From NCBI RefSeq assembly GCF_000753715.1, contig NZ_JPER01000005.1, positions 124,001 through 188,000 of the forward strand: DNA of 64,000 bases. The letters run 5' to 3'. The position numbers and the translations under genes were made by a program. The notes below the pieces were generated by a model that was not told the DNA's origin, made no database searches, and saw only the letters and a program-made list of their open reading frames with translations. Origin of the DNA: Pseudidiomarina salinarum. GTDB lineage: Bacteria; Pseudomonadota; Gammaproteobacteria; Enterobacterales; Alteromonadaceae. Every line of letters starts with the position of its first letter. The first letter of the stretch is position 1. Of this stretch, positions 55,586 to 64,000 are shown piece after piece.

Positions 55586-56404
55586 ATGATTTCGGTAACC
55601 CCGACAAGTTCACAGGCTGAGGTTCTTGATTTAGAGAATCTGACAGCTGAGCAAACTGCATTAGAAATACGCAATCTGAATCTGCATTACGGTGAAGCGC
55701 AGGCGCTTTATGATATTTCGATGAATATTCCGAAGAACCGCGTCACTGCCTTTATCGGGCCTTCAGGTTGTGGTAAATCAACCTTGCTGCGCTGTATTAA
55801 CCGGATGAATGATCTGGTGGAAATCGCCCGCACCAGCGGTGAGATTCGGCTGCACGAAAAGAATATTTACGACAAAGACGTCGACGCAGCGGCCTTGCGC
55901 CGCCGGATAGGCATGGTATTCCAGCGTCCGAACCCCTTTCCTAAATCGATTTACGAAAACGTGGTTTATGGGATGCGCCTGCAGGGCGTAAACGACCGCC
56001 GCACTTTAGACGAAGTGGTGGAACGGTCGCTGAAGGGCGCAGCCTTATGGGAAGAGGTAAAAGATCGTCTGAATGCCAGTGCTTTTGGTCTTTCTGGTGG
56101 TCAGCAGCAGCGTCTGGTGATTGCCCGCGCCATTGCTATCGAACCTGAAGTACTGTTGCTGGATGAGCCAACCTCAGCGTTGGATCCCATATCAACCCTG
56201 ACTATCGAAGAACTGATTACCGAGTTAAAATCCAAATATACCGTGGTGATTGTGACCCACAATATGCAGCAGGCGGCGCGGGTTTCTGATCAAACCGCTT
56301 TCATGTATATGGGTAAACTGATTGAGTATGCTGATACCAATACCTTGTTTACCACCCCGGAAAAGAAACAAACCGAAGATTACATTACCGGCCGTTACGG
56401 TTAA
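55586..56404 (+). CDS. pstB: Phosphate ABC transporter ATPase PstB
   Basis: A 272-residue ATPase (E. coli 257) with a slightly longer N-terminus. Walker A is GPSGCGKST (58-66), the Q-loop [18 protein letters not shown], the signature LSGGQQQRL and Walker [17 protein letters not shown], followed by the H-loop [15 protein letters not shown]. All fit PstB, which drives uptake by PstCA. The gene is 28 bases after pstA and 15 bases before phoU in the Pho-controlled operon. Confidence 0.98.
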   Translation: MISVTPTSSQAEVLDLENLTAEQTALEIRNLNLHYGEAQALYDISMNIPKNRVTAFIGPSGCGKSTLLRCINRMNDLVEIARTSGEIRLHEKNIYDKDVDAAALRRRIGMVFQRPNPFPKSIYENVVYGMRLQGVNDRRTLDEVVERSLKGAALWEEVKDRLNASAFGLSGGQQQRLVIARAIAIEPEVLLLDEPTSALDPISTLTIEELITELKSKYTVVIVTHNMQQAARVSDQTAFMYMGKLIEYADTNTLFTTPEKKQTEDYITGRYG

Positions 56405-56419
56405 CAGGAGCTTGCCGAG

Positions 56420-57148
56420 ATGGATAAGTTAAACATGAGCCGGCATATTTCCGGCAAATTTAATGAAGAGCTTGAGGCTGTCCGTAACCAGGTACTGAAT
56501 ATGGGCGGCCTGGTTGAACAGCAGTTGCGGGATTCACTGTACGCCATTGAAAAGTCTGACCATGAACTGGCAGAAAAAATCCTCCAGCGTGATTTCAACA
56601 TCAACGCCATGGAAGTGCAGATTGATGAAGCCTGTGTGCAGATCATCGCCAAGCGCCAGCCAGCAGCCAGTGACTTACGCCTGGTGATCGCGATTTTCAA
56701 AACCATCTCTGACCTTGAGCGTATCGGTGATGAAGCTGAACGCATTGCGCGGGTGGCACTCGAGAGTTTTAATAACGATCAGCAGCAGTTTCTGGTTAGC
56801 CTTGAGAACCTTGGTCAGCAAGTTTTGTCGATGCTGCACAACGTGCTTGATGCTTTTGCCCGGATGGATCTTGATAGTGCTTATGAAGTACACCAGATGG
56901 ATGCCCAGGCGGATCGCCAGTACGAAGCGCTGACCCGTCAGCTAATGACCTACATGATGGAAGATCCGCGCGGTATTCCGAAGGTTATGAATGTACTCTG
57001 GTCGGCGCGCTCACTGGAGCGTATCGGCGACCGTTGTCAGAATATCGCCGAGTACATTATTTTCTTTGTGAAGGGTAAGGATGTCCGGCACGTTTCAGCG
57101 GAGTCGATGGAACGTACCGTGAAAGGCCCGGGCGTCGGCAAAAAATAA
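56420..57148 (+). CDS. phoU: Phosphate signalling protein PhoU
   Basis: A 242-residue all-helical protein (E. coli 241) made of two three-helix repeats. It begins MSRHISGKFNEELEAVRNQV and shows the metal-binding E(D)-x3-D patterns of each repeat, for example FKTISDLERIGDEAERIA and SARSLERIGDRCQNIAEYI. PhoU links the Pst transporter to PhoR so that PhoR is kept in phosphatase mode when phosphate is plentiful. It is last in the pstCAB-phoU operon. The region up to the convergent serA (21 bases) has no clear terminator. Confidence 0.98.
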   Translation: MDKLNMSRHISGKFNEELEAVRNQVLNMGGLVEQQLRDSLYAIEKSDHELAEKILQRDFNINAMEVQIDEACVQIIAKRQPAASDLRLVIAIFKTISDLERIGDEAERIARVALESFNNDQQQFLVSLENLGQQVLSMLHNVLDAFARMDLDSAYEVHQMDAQADRQYEALTRQLMTYMMEDPRGIPKVMNVLWSARSLERIGDRCQNIAEYIIFFVKGKDVRHVSAESMERTVKGPGVGKK

Positions 57149-57169
57149 AGCTGCCGGCACGCCGCCTGT

Positions 57170-58411
57170 CTAATACAATACCCGGGCACGGATAGTGCCC
57201 GGTATCTCCCGGATTTTTGTCAGCATCCGATCAGCCTGATTGCCCTCGATCGGCGTGTCTATATCAATGACCACATAACCCACTTCGCTATCCGTCTGCA
57301 GATACTGTCCCGATACGTTGATATTGTCGTCAGCCATGATCTGGTTAATGCGCGTGAGCATGCCAGGACGGTTCTCGTGAATATGCAATAAGCGGCGTGA
57401 ACCCGCATGGGTTGGCAGCGATACTTCCGGGAAATTAACCGCCGAAAGGGTGGAGCCGTTATCTGAGTAATGGACCAGCTTGCCTGCTACTTCAATGCCG
57501 ATATTTTCCTGGGCTTCCTGGGTCGAGCCGCCAACATGGGGGGTAAGGATGCAATTATTCAGCCCCTGCAGCGGTGATTCAAAACGCTCATTATTGCTGC
57601 CGGGCTCAACCGGAAATACATCAATAGCGGCGCCGGCCAGATGACCCGATTTAAGCGCTTTAGCCAGTTCATCGATAACTACCACGGTACCGCGTGAGGC
57701 GTTGATCAGAATGCTACCGGGTTTCATGGCGGCAATCTGACTGGCACCTATCAACCACTGCGTTTGTGCTGTTTCAGGAACATGCAGGCTAATAACATCG
57801 GCCTGGCGCAATAACTCGTCAAGGGAATGCACCTGCATGGCGTTGCCCAGCACCAGCTTATTTTCGACGTCATAAAAGCGCACCTGCATACCCAATTGTT
57901 CGGCTAAGATGCTGAGCTGACTGCCAATATGCCCGTAGCCGACAATCCCCAGTACTTTACCGCGGGCCTCATACGAACCTTTAGCTGCTTTGTCCCAGCC
58001 GCCCTGGTGGGCCGCCGCATTTTTTTCAGGGATGCGGCGCAGCAACATAATAATTTCGGCCAGCACCAGTTCGGCGACACTACGGGTATTGGAAAAAGGG
58101 GCGTTAAAAACCACCACGCCGTGGCGGCGGGCGGCCTGCAGATCGACCTGGTTGGTACCGATACAAAAGCAACCAACGGCGGCCAGTTTCTGCGCGGCGG
58201 CAAACACCTTCGGCGTCAGTTGGGTGCGCGAGCGGATGCCAACAAAGTGGACATCTTTAATGCGCTCACAGAGCTCATCTTCATCCAGGGCGGTTTTTAC
58301 AAAATCGATATTATCGTAGCCGCGCTGCCTGAATACCTCGACAGCACTCTCATGGACCCCTTCCAGTAACAGGATCTGAATACGATCTTTAGCTAGCGAT
58401 ACCAGGCTCAT
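57170..58411 (-). CDS. serA: D-3-phosphoglycerate dehydrogenase
   Basis: A 413-residue NAD-dependent enzyme (E. coli 410), first step of serine synthesis. The substrate domain starts with [20 protein letters not shown] and contains GIRSRTQLT; the NAD-binding fold has [13 protein letters not shown] (GxGxxG, about residue 158) and [15 protein letters not shown] with the catalytic-region histidine. A C-terminal ACT domain (about 340-413, [19 protein letters not shown]) is the serine feedback site. Its last codons hold an inverted repeat (57182-57202). It overlaps rpiA by 4 bases, so the two genes are cotranscribed. Confidence 0.97.
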   Translation of the reverse strand: MSLVSLAKDRIQILLLEGVHESAVEVFRQRGYDNIDFVKTALDEDELCERIKDVHFVGIRSRTQLTPKVFAAAQKLAAVGCFCIGTNQVDLQAARRHGVVVFNAPFSNTRSVAELVLAEIIMLLRRIPEKNAAAHQGGWDKAAKGSYEARGKVLGIVGYGHIGSQLSILAEQLGMQVRFYDVENKLVLGNAMQVHSLDELLRQADVISLHVPETAQTQWLIGASQIAAMKPGSILINASRGTVVVIDELAKALKSGHLAGAAIDVFPVEPGSNNERFESPLQGLNNCILTPHVGGSTQEAQENIGIEVAGKLVHYSDNGSTLSAVNFPEVSLPTHAGSRRLLHIHENRPGMLTRINQIMADDNINVSGQYLQTDSEVGYVVIDIDTPIEGNQADRMLTKIREIPGTIRARVLY

Positions 58412-59070
58412 TCGGTGGTTTTGACTCCGTCCGGGGTAGCAATAAGGGCGATATCCGCTTTACGGGCTGCGAACAGGCCATTGGTAACAACACCAACAAT
58501 ATTATTCAGTTGCTGTTCTAATTGCACGGGGTCAAGGATATCTAAATTGTGAATATCCAGTATCAGGTTGCCGTTATCAGTGACAAAGCCCTGACGCCAT
58601 TCCGGGTCGCCGCCTAGTTTAACGATCTGACGGGCCACATAGGAGCGCGCCATCGGAATCACTTCAACCGGCAGCGGGAACTGGCCTAACCGACCCACTT
58701 GCTTGCTCTCGTCAACGATACAGATGAATTTATCCGCCACTGCGGCGACAATTTTTTCGCGGGTCAGCGCACCGCCACCGCCTTTGATCATGCGCAGGTG
58801 CTCGTCAATTTCATCGGCACCGTCAATATAAACCGGTAACTCGCCGACATGGTTGAGTTCAATCACCTCAATACCGTGTGACTTCAGGCGCTTGGTGGAT
58901 GCTTCCGAGCTGGATACGGCCCCTTCGATATCGTCTTTCATATCAGCCAGTGCATCGATGAAAAAGTTTACGGTGGAGCCACTGCCAATACCGACCACTG
59001 AGCCAGGTTTGACATACTTGAGGGCCGCTTGCGCTACTTGTTTTTTAAGTTCGTCTTGAGAGGTCGCCAT
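58408..59070 (-). CDS. rpiA: Ribose-5-phosphate isomerase A
   Basis: A 220-residue enzyme (E. coli 219) interconverting ribose 5-phosphate and ribulose 5-phosphate in the pentose phosphate pathway. Signatures: [15 protein letters not shown] (about residue 26, phosphate loop), [28 protein letters not shown] split over residues 82-109 with catalytic acidic residues, and [13 protein letters not shown]. It is first of the rpiA-serA pair, overlapping serA by 4 bases. fau begins 43 bases away on the same strand upstream. Confidence 0.97.
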   Translation of the reverse strand: MATSQDELKKQVAQAALKYVKPGSVVGIGSGSTVNFFIDALADMKDDIEGAVSSSEASTKRLKSHGIEVIELNHVGELPVYIDGADEIDEHLRMIKGGGGALTREKIVAAVADKFICIVDESKQVGRLGQFPLPVEVIPMARSYVARQIVKLGGDPEWRQGFVTDNGNLILDIHNLDILDPVQLEQQLNNIVGVVTNGLFAARKADIALIATPDGVKTTE

Positions 59071-59112
59071 AGTGATATCCAGGTTAACAACAGGGTCTAT
59101 AACTATACAGGC

Positions 59113-59697
59113 TCAGCTCCGGAAGTCCCATACTTTTGCGGGGGTGACCACCATCGGCAGGGGAACATCCCAGGCGGCACAGGGGATGCGTTCAACCTGC
59201 TGGCACTCGTAAGCGAGTCCCACCGGTAGCAGGTTGGGATAGCCGCCTTTGCGCCAGCTTGCCAGCGTCCGATCATAATAACCGCCACCCATGCCCAGAC
59301 GGTTGCCCATAGCATCAAAGCCAACCAGCGGCACCAGCAGAATCTGCATGTGCTGCAACGGAATAATATCGGGGCAGCGCAAGGTCGGCTCGGCGATGCC
59401 AAAGCGGTTGGCGCGCCAGATGGTGCGCTCGTGTTGCCGCAAAAACAGCAGGTGTCCTTTTACTACCGGATGTAAAACCGGTAGCGCCAGCTGATAATTC
59501 CGGATAAGTTCCAGGTTCAGTTCATGGGTGGGCAGTTCGGCGTGAATGCTGTGGTAGCTGCCAATAGTGTTAGCCTGGCGGAGCTCGGGCAGTGCCAGGA
59601 GTTGCCGGCGGAGCGCGCTGGCGGCGTGCTCCCGCTCGGCGGTGCTGAGTTGTCCACGTTGACGCAGAAGCTGCTGGCGCAATTGCTGTCGGTTCAC
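59113..59697 (-). CDS. fau: 5-formyltetrahydrofolate cyclo-ligase
   Basis: A 194-residue enzyme (E. coli YgfA/Fau 182) that turns 5-formyltetrahydrofolate to 5,10-methenyltetrahydrofolate with ATP. It begins with an Arg/Gln-rich helix (MNRQQLRQQLLRQRGQ) and contains the family motif LLVPLVGFDAMGNRLGMGGGYYDRTL (adjacent blocks at about residues 120-145), with the glycine-rich phosphate-binding loop. In E. coli this gene directly follows zapA and 6S RNA; here an oppositely oriented amidohydrolase gene intervenes, while fau remains next to rpiA-serA. Confidence 0.94.
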   Translation of the reverse strand: MNRQQLRQQLLRQRGQLSTAEREHAASALRRQLLALPELRQANTIGSYHSIHAELPTHELNLELIRNYQLALPVLHPVVKGHLLFLRQHERTIWRANRFGIAEPTLRCPDIIPLQHMQILLVPLVGFDAMGNRLGMGGGYYDRTLASWRKGGYPNLLPVGLAYECQQVERIPCAAWDVPLPMVVTPAKVWDFRS

Positions 59698-59746
59698 GGC
59701 GCTGTTATCCTTGCTTAATCCATCGCTAATATAAGTGTGTTATATC

Positions 59747-61318
59747 ATGATGATTCGGTTACTGACTACGGCTTCACTGCTTGTCACTCTGCTTGCCGGC
59801 CTGGCGGTCGCAGTGGCGGCACCTCCTAAGGCTCCGGCCCGCGGCGATCAGGGCGAAGGCCCCTATACCCGGTTGATTCTGCGCGGAGGGACCTTGATTA
59901 ACGGCGAAGGCGCTCCGCCTATCGGGCCGGTCGATATCGTTATTGAACAGGACCGCATCGTCAAAGTGATCAGTGTTGGTCATCCCGGTGTGCCAGTTAT
60001 TGAACAAGGCCGCCCGGAAGCGCAGCCTGGTGATCAGGAACTGGATGTCAGTGGTAAATACATCCTGCCAGGCTTTGTTGACATGCACGGCCATATTGGC
60101 GGCTCAGCCGAAGGAATTCCCGCTGAATATGTGCTGAAACTCTGGCTGGCGCACGGTATCACAACGATTCGCGAGCCGGGCAGCTTTAATGGTCTGGACT
60201 GGGTCAAGTGGCACGAACAGCGGGCCGCGAACAACACCATAGTTTCGCCACGTATTATTCCCTACGCCGGCTTCGGCATGAATGCTGATGAGCCTATTTT
60301 CAGTGGCGAACAGGCGCGTGCCTGGGTCCGCGATATTAAACGTCAGGGCGCTGCCGGGATTAAGTTTTTCGGTGCCACGCCCAAAGTGATTGAAGCGGCG
60401 TTGGATGAAGCGAATAAACAACAGCTGGGTACCATGATGCATCATGCCCAGCTGAACGTGACCCGCACCAACGTGATTGATTCGGCGCGGCTGGGGCTGA
60501 CGACCATGGAGCATTGGTACGGCCTGCCTGAAGCCCTGTTTACCGATCAGGTGATTCAGGACTACCCGGCCGATTATAACTATAACAATGAGCAGGATCG
60601 TTTCAGCGAAGCTGGCCGCTTGTGGCAGCAAGCCGCTGAGCCGGGTTCAGAAAAATGGCAGCAGGTGCGGGATGAGCTGATCAGCCTGGATTTCACCATT
60701 AACCCCACGCTGACCATTTATGAGGCTAGCCGTGACCTGATGCGTGAGCGCCAGGCCATCTGGCACGAAGATTATACGCTGCCGCAACTGTGGGACTTCT
60801 TCACGCCCAGCCGCTACGCCCATGGTTCGTACTGGTTTGACTGGACCACTGACCATGAAGTGGCGTGGCGCCAGAACTATCAGAAATGGATGACTTTCCT
60901 CAATGACTATAAAAACCATGGCGGCCGTGTCACCACGGGCTCAGATGCAGGTTATATCTATAAGATTTATGGCTTTGGTTTAATTCGCGAGCTTGAGCTA
61001 TTGCGGGAAGCGGGTTTTAACAGTCTGGAAGTTATTCAGGCAGCAACCTTAAATGGGGCTGAAGCGCTTGGCCTTGAGAGTGAAATTGGCAGTGTCGTGC
61101 CGGGCAAAAAGGCTGACATGCTGATTGTGGACGAAAACCCTATGGGTAACTTCAAGGTCCTTTATGGCACTGGCCACTATAAGCTGAACGACAACAATGA
61201 GCCGATGCGCACCAAAGGGATTCGCTACACCATCAAAGATGGCATTGTTTATGATGCGCAGGAGTTACTGGAAGACGTTCGTGAACTGGTGCGTGAGGCC
61301 AAAGCCTCAGCAAAATAA
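59747..61318 (+). CDS. Secreted amidohydrolase-family metal-dependent hydrolase
   Basis: A 523-residue protein with a signal peptide (MMIRLLTTASLLVTLLAGLAVAVAA), so it works in the periplasm or outside. The amidohydrolase (imidazolonepropionase-like/dihydroorotase-like) landmarks are present: LRGGTLINGEGAPPIGPVDI, ILPGFVDMHGHIGG with the H-x-H metal pair, a later HHAQL, HWY, and GSDAGY (final Asp), then the tail beta-sandwich GSVVPGKKADMLIVDENPM. Substrates cannot be predicted; many relatives act on dipeptides or lactams. The likely start is the ATG at 59747, though no ribosome site is clear and a GTG at 59735 is also in frame. It lies between fau and 6S RNA on the opposite strand. Confidence 0.88.
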   Translation: MMIRLLTTASLLVTLLAGLAVAVAAPPKAPARGDQGEGPYTRLILRGGTLINGEGAPPIGPVDIVIEQDRIVKVISVGHPGVPVIEQGRPEAQPGDQELDVSGKYILPGFVDMHGHIGGSAEGIPAEYVLKLWLAHGITTIREPGSFNGLDWVKWHEQRAANNTIVSPRIIPYAGFGMNADEPIFSGEQARAWVRDIKRQGAAGIKFFGATPKVIEAALDEANKQQLGTMMHHAQLNVTRTNVIDSARLGLTTMEHWYGLPEALFTDQVIQDYPADYNYNNEQDRFSEAGRLWQQAAEPGSEKWQQVRDELISLDFTINPTLTIYEASRDLMRERQAIWHEDYTLPQLWDFFTPSRYAHGSYWFDWTTDHEVAWRQNYQKWMTFLNDYKNHGGRVTTGSDAGYIYKIYGFGLIRELELLREAGFNSLEVIQAATLNGAEALGLESEIGSVVPGKKADMLIVDENPMGNFKVLYGTGHYKLNDNNEPMRTKGIRYTIKDGIVYDAQELLEDVRELVREAKASAK

Positions 61319-61320
61319 AG

Positions 61321-61502
61321 GGTGATTGCCCAGGATGCCGCTGCGTGCCGTAGCCCTTGAACCCACTGGTTCAAGGCGGGGCGCAAATCACGACCGTAGG
61401 CTTCTCGATACATGTCGAGCTTGCACAATAGCCGCTCAGTGAGCCCCTGTACTGATGACATCGGCTCAGGGACATAGGCTTGCTGGCGCACATCCCAGGC
61501 AA
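61321..61502 (-). ncRNA. ssrS: 6S RNA
   Basis: On the minus strand the segment matches E. coli 6S RNA in its conserved parts: CCCTGAGCCGATGT in the 5' half, GAGAAGCCTACGG, then CCTTGAACCAGTGGGTTCAAGG (a hairpin, with only its flanks written here), GGGCTACGGCACGCAGCGGCATC and a closing stem in which ATTGCC near the 5' end pairs with GGCAAT at the 3' end. The length (about 182) fits 6S RNA, which binds and blocks sigma-70 RNA polymerase in stationary phase. It lies 29 bases after zapA. The exact ends are estimates from the closing stem. Confidence 0.95.
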
Positions 61503-61504
61503 TC

Positions 61505-61532
61505 ATAATATGTGCGGATTACGAGCTGTCGT
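61505..61532 (-). promoter_or_regulatory. 6S RNA promoter
   Basis: On the minus strand a -10 TATTAT (plus 61505-61510) lies just upstream of the 6S RNA 5' end, and a -35 ACGACA (plus 61527-61532) stands 16 bases further up, overlapping the end of zapA. The position relative to the RNA makes this convincing despite the moderate -35. Confidence 0.6.
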
Positions 61533-61837
61533 TAACGGCGCGGCCGTTGTTCGCTCATGACCTGTTCCAGGGTTTCCTGCAACAGCTTGATTTTATCTTC
61601 GAGCTCGGTAATCCGCTCTTTTTGAGCTTCTGCAGTCTGGGCACTTTCATGACAAAGATTAAGTGCTGCCATAACCGCAATTTGTTCCGGATGAGTAAGC
61701 CGGGTACCGCTGCGGATCTGCTCCAGCTTACTGTTGAGTTTGTCCGCAGCTTGCTGCAGAGCGACTTCTTGGCCGGCAGGGCAATTCACCGTATACAGGC
61801 GATCAATTAACTTGATGTCGATGGTGCGCTGACTCAT
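61532..61837 (-). CDS. zapA: Cell division protein ZapA
   Basis: A 101-residue protein (E. coli 109): an N-terminal globular part with the family motif IDIKLIDRLYTVNCPAGQE and VMAALNLCHE, then a C-terminal coiled coil (about 68-97, ITELEDKIKLLQETLEQVM). ZapA tetramers cross-link FtsZ filaments at mid-cell. It lies directly upstream of 6S RNA, the universal gammaproteobacterial arrangement, and is divergent from ygfB across 129 bases that have no clearly recognisable promoter. Confidence 0.95.
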   Translation of the reverse strand: MSQRTIDIKLIDRLYTVNCPAGQEVALQQAADKLNSKLEQIRSGTRLTHPEQIAVMAALNLCHESAQTAEAQKERITELEDKIKLLQETLEQVMSEQRPRR

Positions 61838-61966
61838 GCCGGATCCTTGTTAGTCACGAATTCATATTCGTCTATAGTATGACATGTTCAACAGGGGTTT
61901 GTCAGCTAGCCTGGCGCACTGTGCAATGGTAGGATAGCTAAGTTAATTCAGCACAAGAGATTTACT

Positions 61967-62554
61967 ATGTCTGATACGGATGGTTCAGAAAACAACTTGC
62001 ACTCATATGATCGTCTGACCGAATTTTTTGAGCAGCACGGCATTCTTTCAAACGCGTCGGAAGTGCATGGCATCCTGACTGGTATGGTTGCCGGCGGCGC
62101 CAGCCTCAAAGGCGATGACTGGTTGCTGTTGCTCAGCGATCTTATCAACGAAGGCCAGCAATTCCCGCCGGCCGTTCGCGAAAAGCTCGAAGAAATGGCG
62201 AATGACATAACGGTTGGCATGGGCGATCCCGATCTTAGTTACCAGATGGTGCTGCCGGGTGATCATCAGCCACTCTATGAGCGGTTACAGGCGCTGATTG
62301 CCTGGGTGCAGTCGTTCCTTGTTGGCTTTGGCGTCAATCAGACAAACCTTGCCGGTCTGTCTGCCGATCTGCGTGAAGCGATTGATGACATGGTCGAAAT
62401 TGCCAAGCTCGATTTCGCAATTGATGATGAAGAAGACGCCGAACGCGCTTATTTTGAAATCGTCGAGTACCTGCGAATATCGGCTGTGCTGTGTTTTACC
62501 GAATTGGGTCAGAATTCAGAAGCCGGCTGTAAAACCAATAAAACGCTGCACTAA
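61967..62554 (+). CDS. ygfB: UPF0149 (YgfB/YecA-like) family protein
   Basis: A 195-residue acidic protein with the UPF0149 pattern: EVHGILTGMVAGG (about residue 29), LLSDLINEGQQFP, LIAWVQSFLVGFGVN (about residue 113) and YFEIVEYLRISAVLCF near the end. The protein is alpha-helical; its role is uncertain, though an influence on beta-lactamase induction has been reported for a Pseudomonas relative (from memory). The gene is first of ygfB-pepP-ubiH, the standard order in E. coli, with AGAG before the ATG. Confidence 0.93.
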   Translation: MSDTDGSENNLHSYDRLTEFFEQHGILSNASEVHGILTGMVAGGASLKGDDWLLLLSDLINEGQQFPPAVREKLEEMANDITVGMGDPDLSYQMVLPGDHQPLYERLQALIAWVQSFLVGFGVNQTNLAGLSADLREAIDDMVEIAKLDFAIDDEEDAERAYFEIVEYLRISAVLCFTELGQNSEAGCKTNKTLH

Positions 62555-62591
62555 TTTGTTCATGCATCTCAAGGTATAGGTGTCTGTATAG

Positions 62592-63911
62592 ATGTCGAAA
62601 CTCCATTCCGAATTCCAGTCGCGCCGCCAGCAGATACTCGATTTTCTGCAGCAACAGGACGAGCCGGCTATCGCTATTATTCCCTCAGCTCAGTTGGCTA
62701 CCCGTAGCCGCGATACGGAATACCCGTTCCGGCAGGACAGCGATTTTTACTATCTGACCGGCTTTAACGAGCCGGATGCGCTGCTGGTTTTGCAGCCAGA
62801 CAATGACCAACCGGTGCAACTATTCTGCCAGCCCAGCGATCCCCATGCCGAAGTCTGGCATGGCCGGCGTCTTGGCGTTGACCGCGCGCCGGAAGCATTG
62901 GGCGTCGACGGGGCTTACTCTATTGCCGATGCTGATGAACATTTGTTTGCGCTATTAAACGGTATGCATAGCGTTTATACCCCCCATGACAAACCCGAGC
63001 TGACGCAGTTATTGCATGAGCTGGCGGCCGAATTACGGCAAACGTCGAAGAAAGGCGATCGGGCACCGCAGGCCTGGCATGATCTGGCACCGAAACTGGC
63101 GCAGATGCGCTTAGTTAAAAGTGAGGCTGAGCTTGAGCTCATGCGCCGCGCGGCGGCGATCAGTGTGGATGCTCATAAACGGGCAATGCGTTATACCCGC
63201 CCCGGTGTATATGAATACCAGGTAGCCGCTGAGCTTCACCATGAATTTGCGCTACAGGGTGCGGCCGGACCCGCCTATGGCACCATTTGCGGCAGCGGTG
63301 AGAATGCCTGCATATTGCATTACACCGAAAATAGCAGCCAGTTGCAGGATGGCGATTTGCTGCTGATCGATGCCGGTGCTGAATTTCAGGGCTATGCGGC
63401 AGATATTACCCGCACCTTCCCGGTTAATGGTCGTTTCAGCGAACCGCAAAAAGCGCTGTATGAACTGGTTCTGGCCGCGCAGGAAGCCGCATTAGCCACT
63501 GTTAAGCCGGGCAGTAATTTGCCGGCGGCGCAGGAGGCGGCAGCCCGCACCATTACCCAGGGCTTACTGGATTTAGGAATTCTGGCCGGCAGCTTCGCGC
63601 AGCACTGGGAGCAAACCAGTTACCGTAAATTCTTTATCCATGGCCTGGGTCACTGGCTGGGGCTGGATGTTCACGATGTTGGCACATATGACGTTGCCGG
63701 CAAAAAGCAGAAGTTTGCGGCGGGCATGGTGCTGACAGTGGAGCCAGGGATTTATATTCCACCGGGCATGCCTGATGTCGACGCGCGTTGGCACGGTATC
63801 GGCATTCGTATTGAAGACGATGTCATTATTACTGCGGACGGGCACGAAAACCTGACTGCCGGAGTGCCTAAAACCGTGGCTGAGATAGAACAATGGATGC
63901 AGCAAAAGTAA
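62592..63911 (+). CDS. pepP: Xaa-Pro aminopeptidase (aminopeptidase P)
   Basis: A 439-residue metallopeptidase (E. coli 441) that removes an N-terminal residue before proline. The N-terminal creatinase-like domain has SRDTEYPFRQDSDFYYLTGF (about residue 38). The pita-bread catalytic domain has all dinuclear metal ligands: LIDAGAEFQGYAADITRTF (two Asp), GLGHWLGLDVHD (His), LTVEPGIYI (Glu) and GIRIEDDVIIT (Glu). Its 3' end overlaps the start of the next gene by 19 bases, which argues for coupled translation. Confidence 0.97.
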   Translation: MSKLHSEFQSRRQQILDFLQQQDEPAIAIIPSAQLATRSRDTEYPFRQDSDFYYLTGFNEPDALLVLQPDNDQPVQLFCQPSDPHAEVWHGRRLGVDRAPEALGVDGAYSIADADEHLFALLNGMHSVYTPHDKPELTQLLHELAAELRQTSKKGDRAPQAWHDLAPKLAQMRLVKSEAELELMRRAAAISVDAHKRAMRYTRPGVYEYQVAAELHHEFALQGAAGPAYGTICGSGENACILHYTENSSQLQDGDLLLIDAGAEFQGYAADITRTFPVNGRFSEPQKALYELVLAAQEAALATVKPGSNLPAAQEAAARTITQGLLDLGILAGSFAQHWEQTSYRKFFIHGLGHWLGLDVHDVGTYDVAGKKQKFAAGMVLTVEPGIYIPPGMPDVDARWHGIGIRIEDDVIITADGHENLTAGVPKTVAEIEQWMQQK

Positions 63912-64000
63912 CCCCGGTGGTTATTGCCGGCGGCGGTCTGGTTGGCGCGCTAAGTGCGCTGCTGATTGCCCGGCACCGGCCGGACTGGCAGGTTAAGGTG
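63893..64000 (+). CDS. ubiH: UbiH-type FAD-dependent monooxygenase, start only
   Basis: Only 36 codons are in the window. They begin with ATG at 63893, inside the end of pepP, and give MDAAKVTPVVIAGGGLVGA followed by LSALLIARHRP, the beta-alpha-beta FAD-binding motif GGGLVG at the N-terminus of UbiH/COQ6-type hydroxylases. The position after ygfB and pepP matches ubiH (2-octaprenyl-6-methoxyphenol hydroxylase of ubiquinone synthesis). The call rests mainly on context; another member of the family is possible. Confidence 0.8.
   Translation, partial: MDAAKVTPVVIAGGGLVGALSALLIARHRPDWQVKV

Noticed and set aside
57182-57202. An 8-bp inverted repeat (CCGGGCAC/GTGCCCGG) between phoU and serA
   Set aside because: It is inside the last codons of serA and no T-run follows on either strand, so it is not called a terminator.
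61249-61506. An 85-codon open frame on the minus strand downstream of zapA
   Set aside because: It lies across the 6S RNA gene and the end of the amidohydrolase gene; the conserved RNA sequence explains it.
1-64000. Search by eye for tRNA or rRNA genes, insertion sequences, phage genes and CRISPR repeats
   Set aside because: None were seen; no transposase or integrase reading frames and no regularly spaced long repeats occur. A profile search would be needed to exclude small or decayed elements.

Overview
The window reads as chromosome of a marine-type gammaproteobacterium, most likely of the order Alteromonadales (an Idiomarinaceae-like genome is plausible, but I cannot prove it from the sequence). 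The reasons are the gene neighbourhoods (yajC-secD-secF, ribH-nusB-thiL-pgpA, dxs-ispA-xseB, xseA/guaB-guaA, serA-rpiA-fau, zapA with 6S RNA, ygfB-pepP-ubiH), a TtpC-type TonB system, a rhodanese-tailed ThiI and very large PstC/PstA permeases. Coding density is high and the longest gene-free stretch is 224 bases (1449-1672). I see no tRNA or rRNA gene, insertion sequence, prophage or CRISPR array.

Layout. 1-1448: a cut-off CbrA-like transporter/sensor and a TRIC-type channel. 1673-4831: Sec accessory genes. 4877-7140: yaaA, a DUF3014 protein and an acyltransferase. 7191-9587: riboflavin, NusB, thiamine and phospholipid genes, meeting the convergent isoprenoid operon (dxs-ispA-xseB). 12668-20187: thiI, a VanZ-like gene, srmB, an M49-like lipoprotein, rdgC and an orphan sensor kinase. 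20265-32100: three transcription units with PhoB boxes (a beta-helix lipoprotein plus TonB receptor, a complete TonB-energising operon, and a porin). 32154-43532: AEC transporter, xseA, guaBA, mltF, a 39-codon Arg/Lys-rich ORF, purL and tadA. 43664-57148: an Oar-like TonB receptor with its own Pho box, an endonuclease/phosphatase-fold lipoprotein, then phoBR, pstS and pstCAB-phoU. 57170-64000: serA-rpiA-fau, an amidohydrolase, 6S RNA, zapA, ygfB, pepP and the start of a ubiH-like gene.

The most interesting feature is phosphate control. Seven promoters carry PhoB half-sites (CTGTCAT-like 7-mers repeated every 11 bp). In six of them exactly 10 bp separate the last half-site from a recognisable -10 hexamer. 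Besides the classical phoBR and pst units, they lie before two TonB-dependent receptors, a full DUF3450-TtpC-ExbB-ExbD-TonB-TPR operon and a porin. I infer a phosphate-starvation programme that builds an energised outer-membrane import system for a phosphorus source too large for porins, alongside the high-affinity Pst system. The substrate is unknown, and the regulation is read from sequence only.
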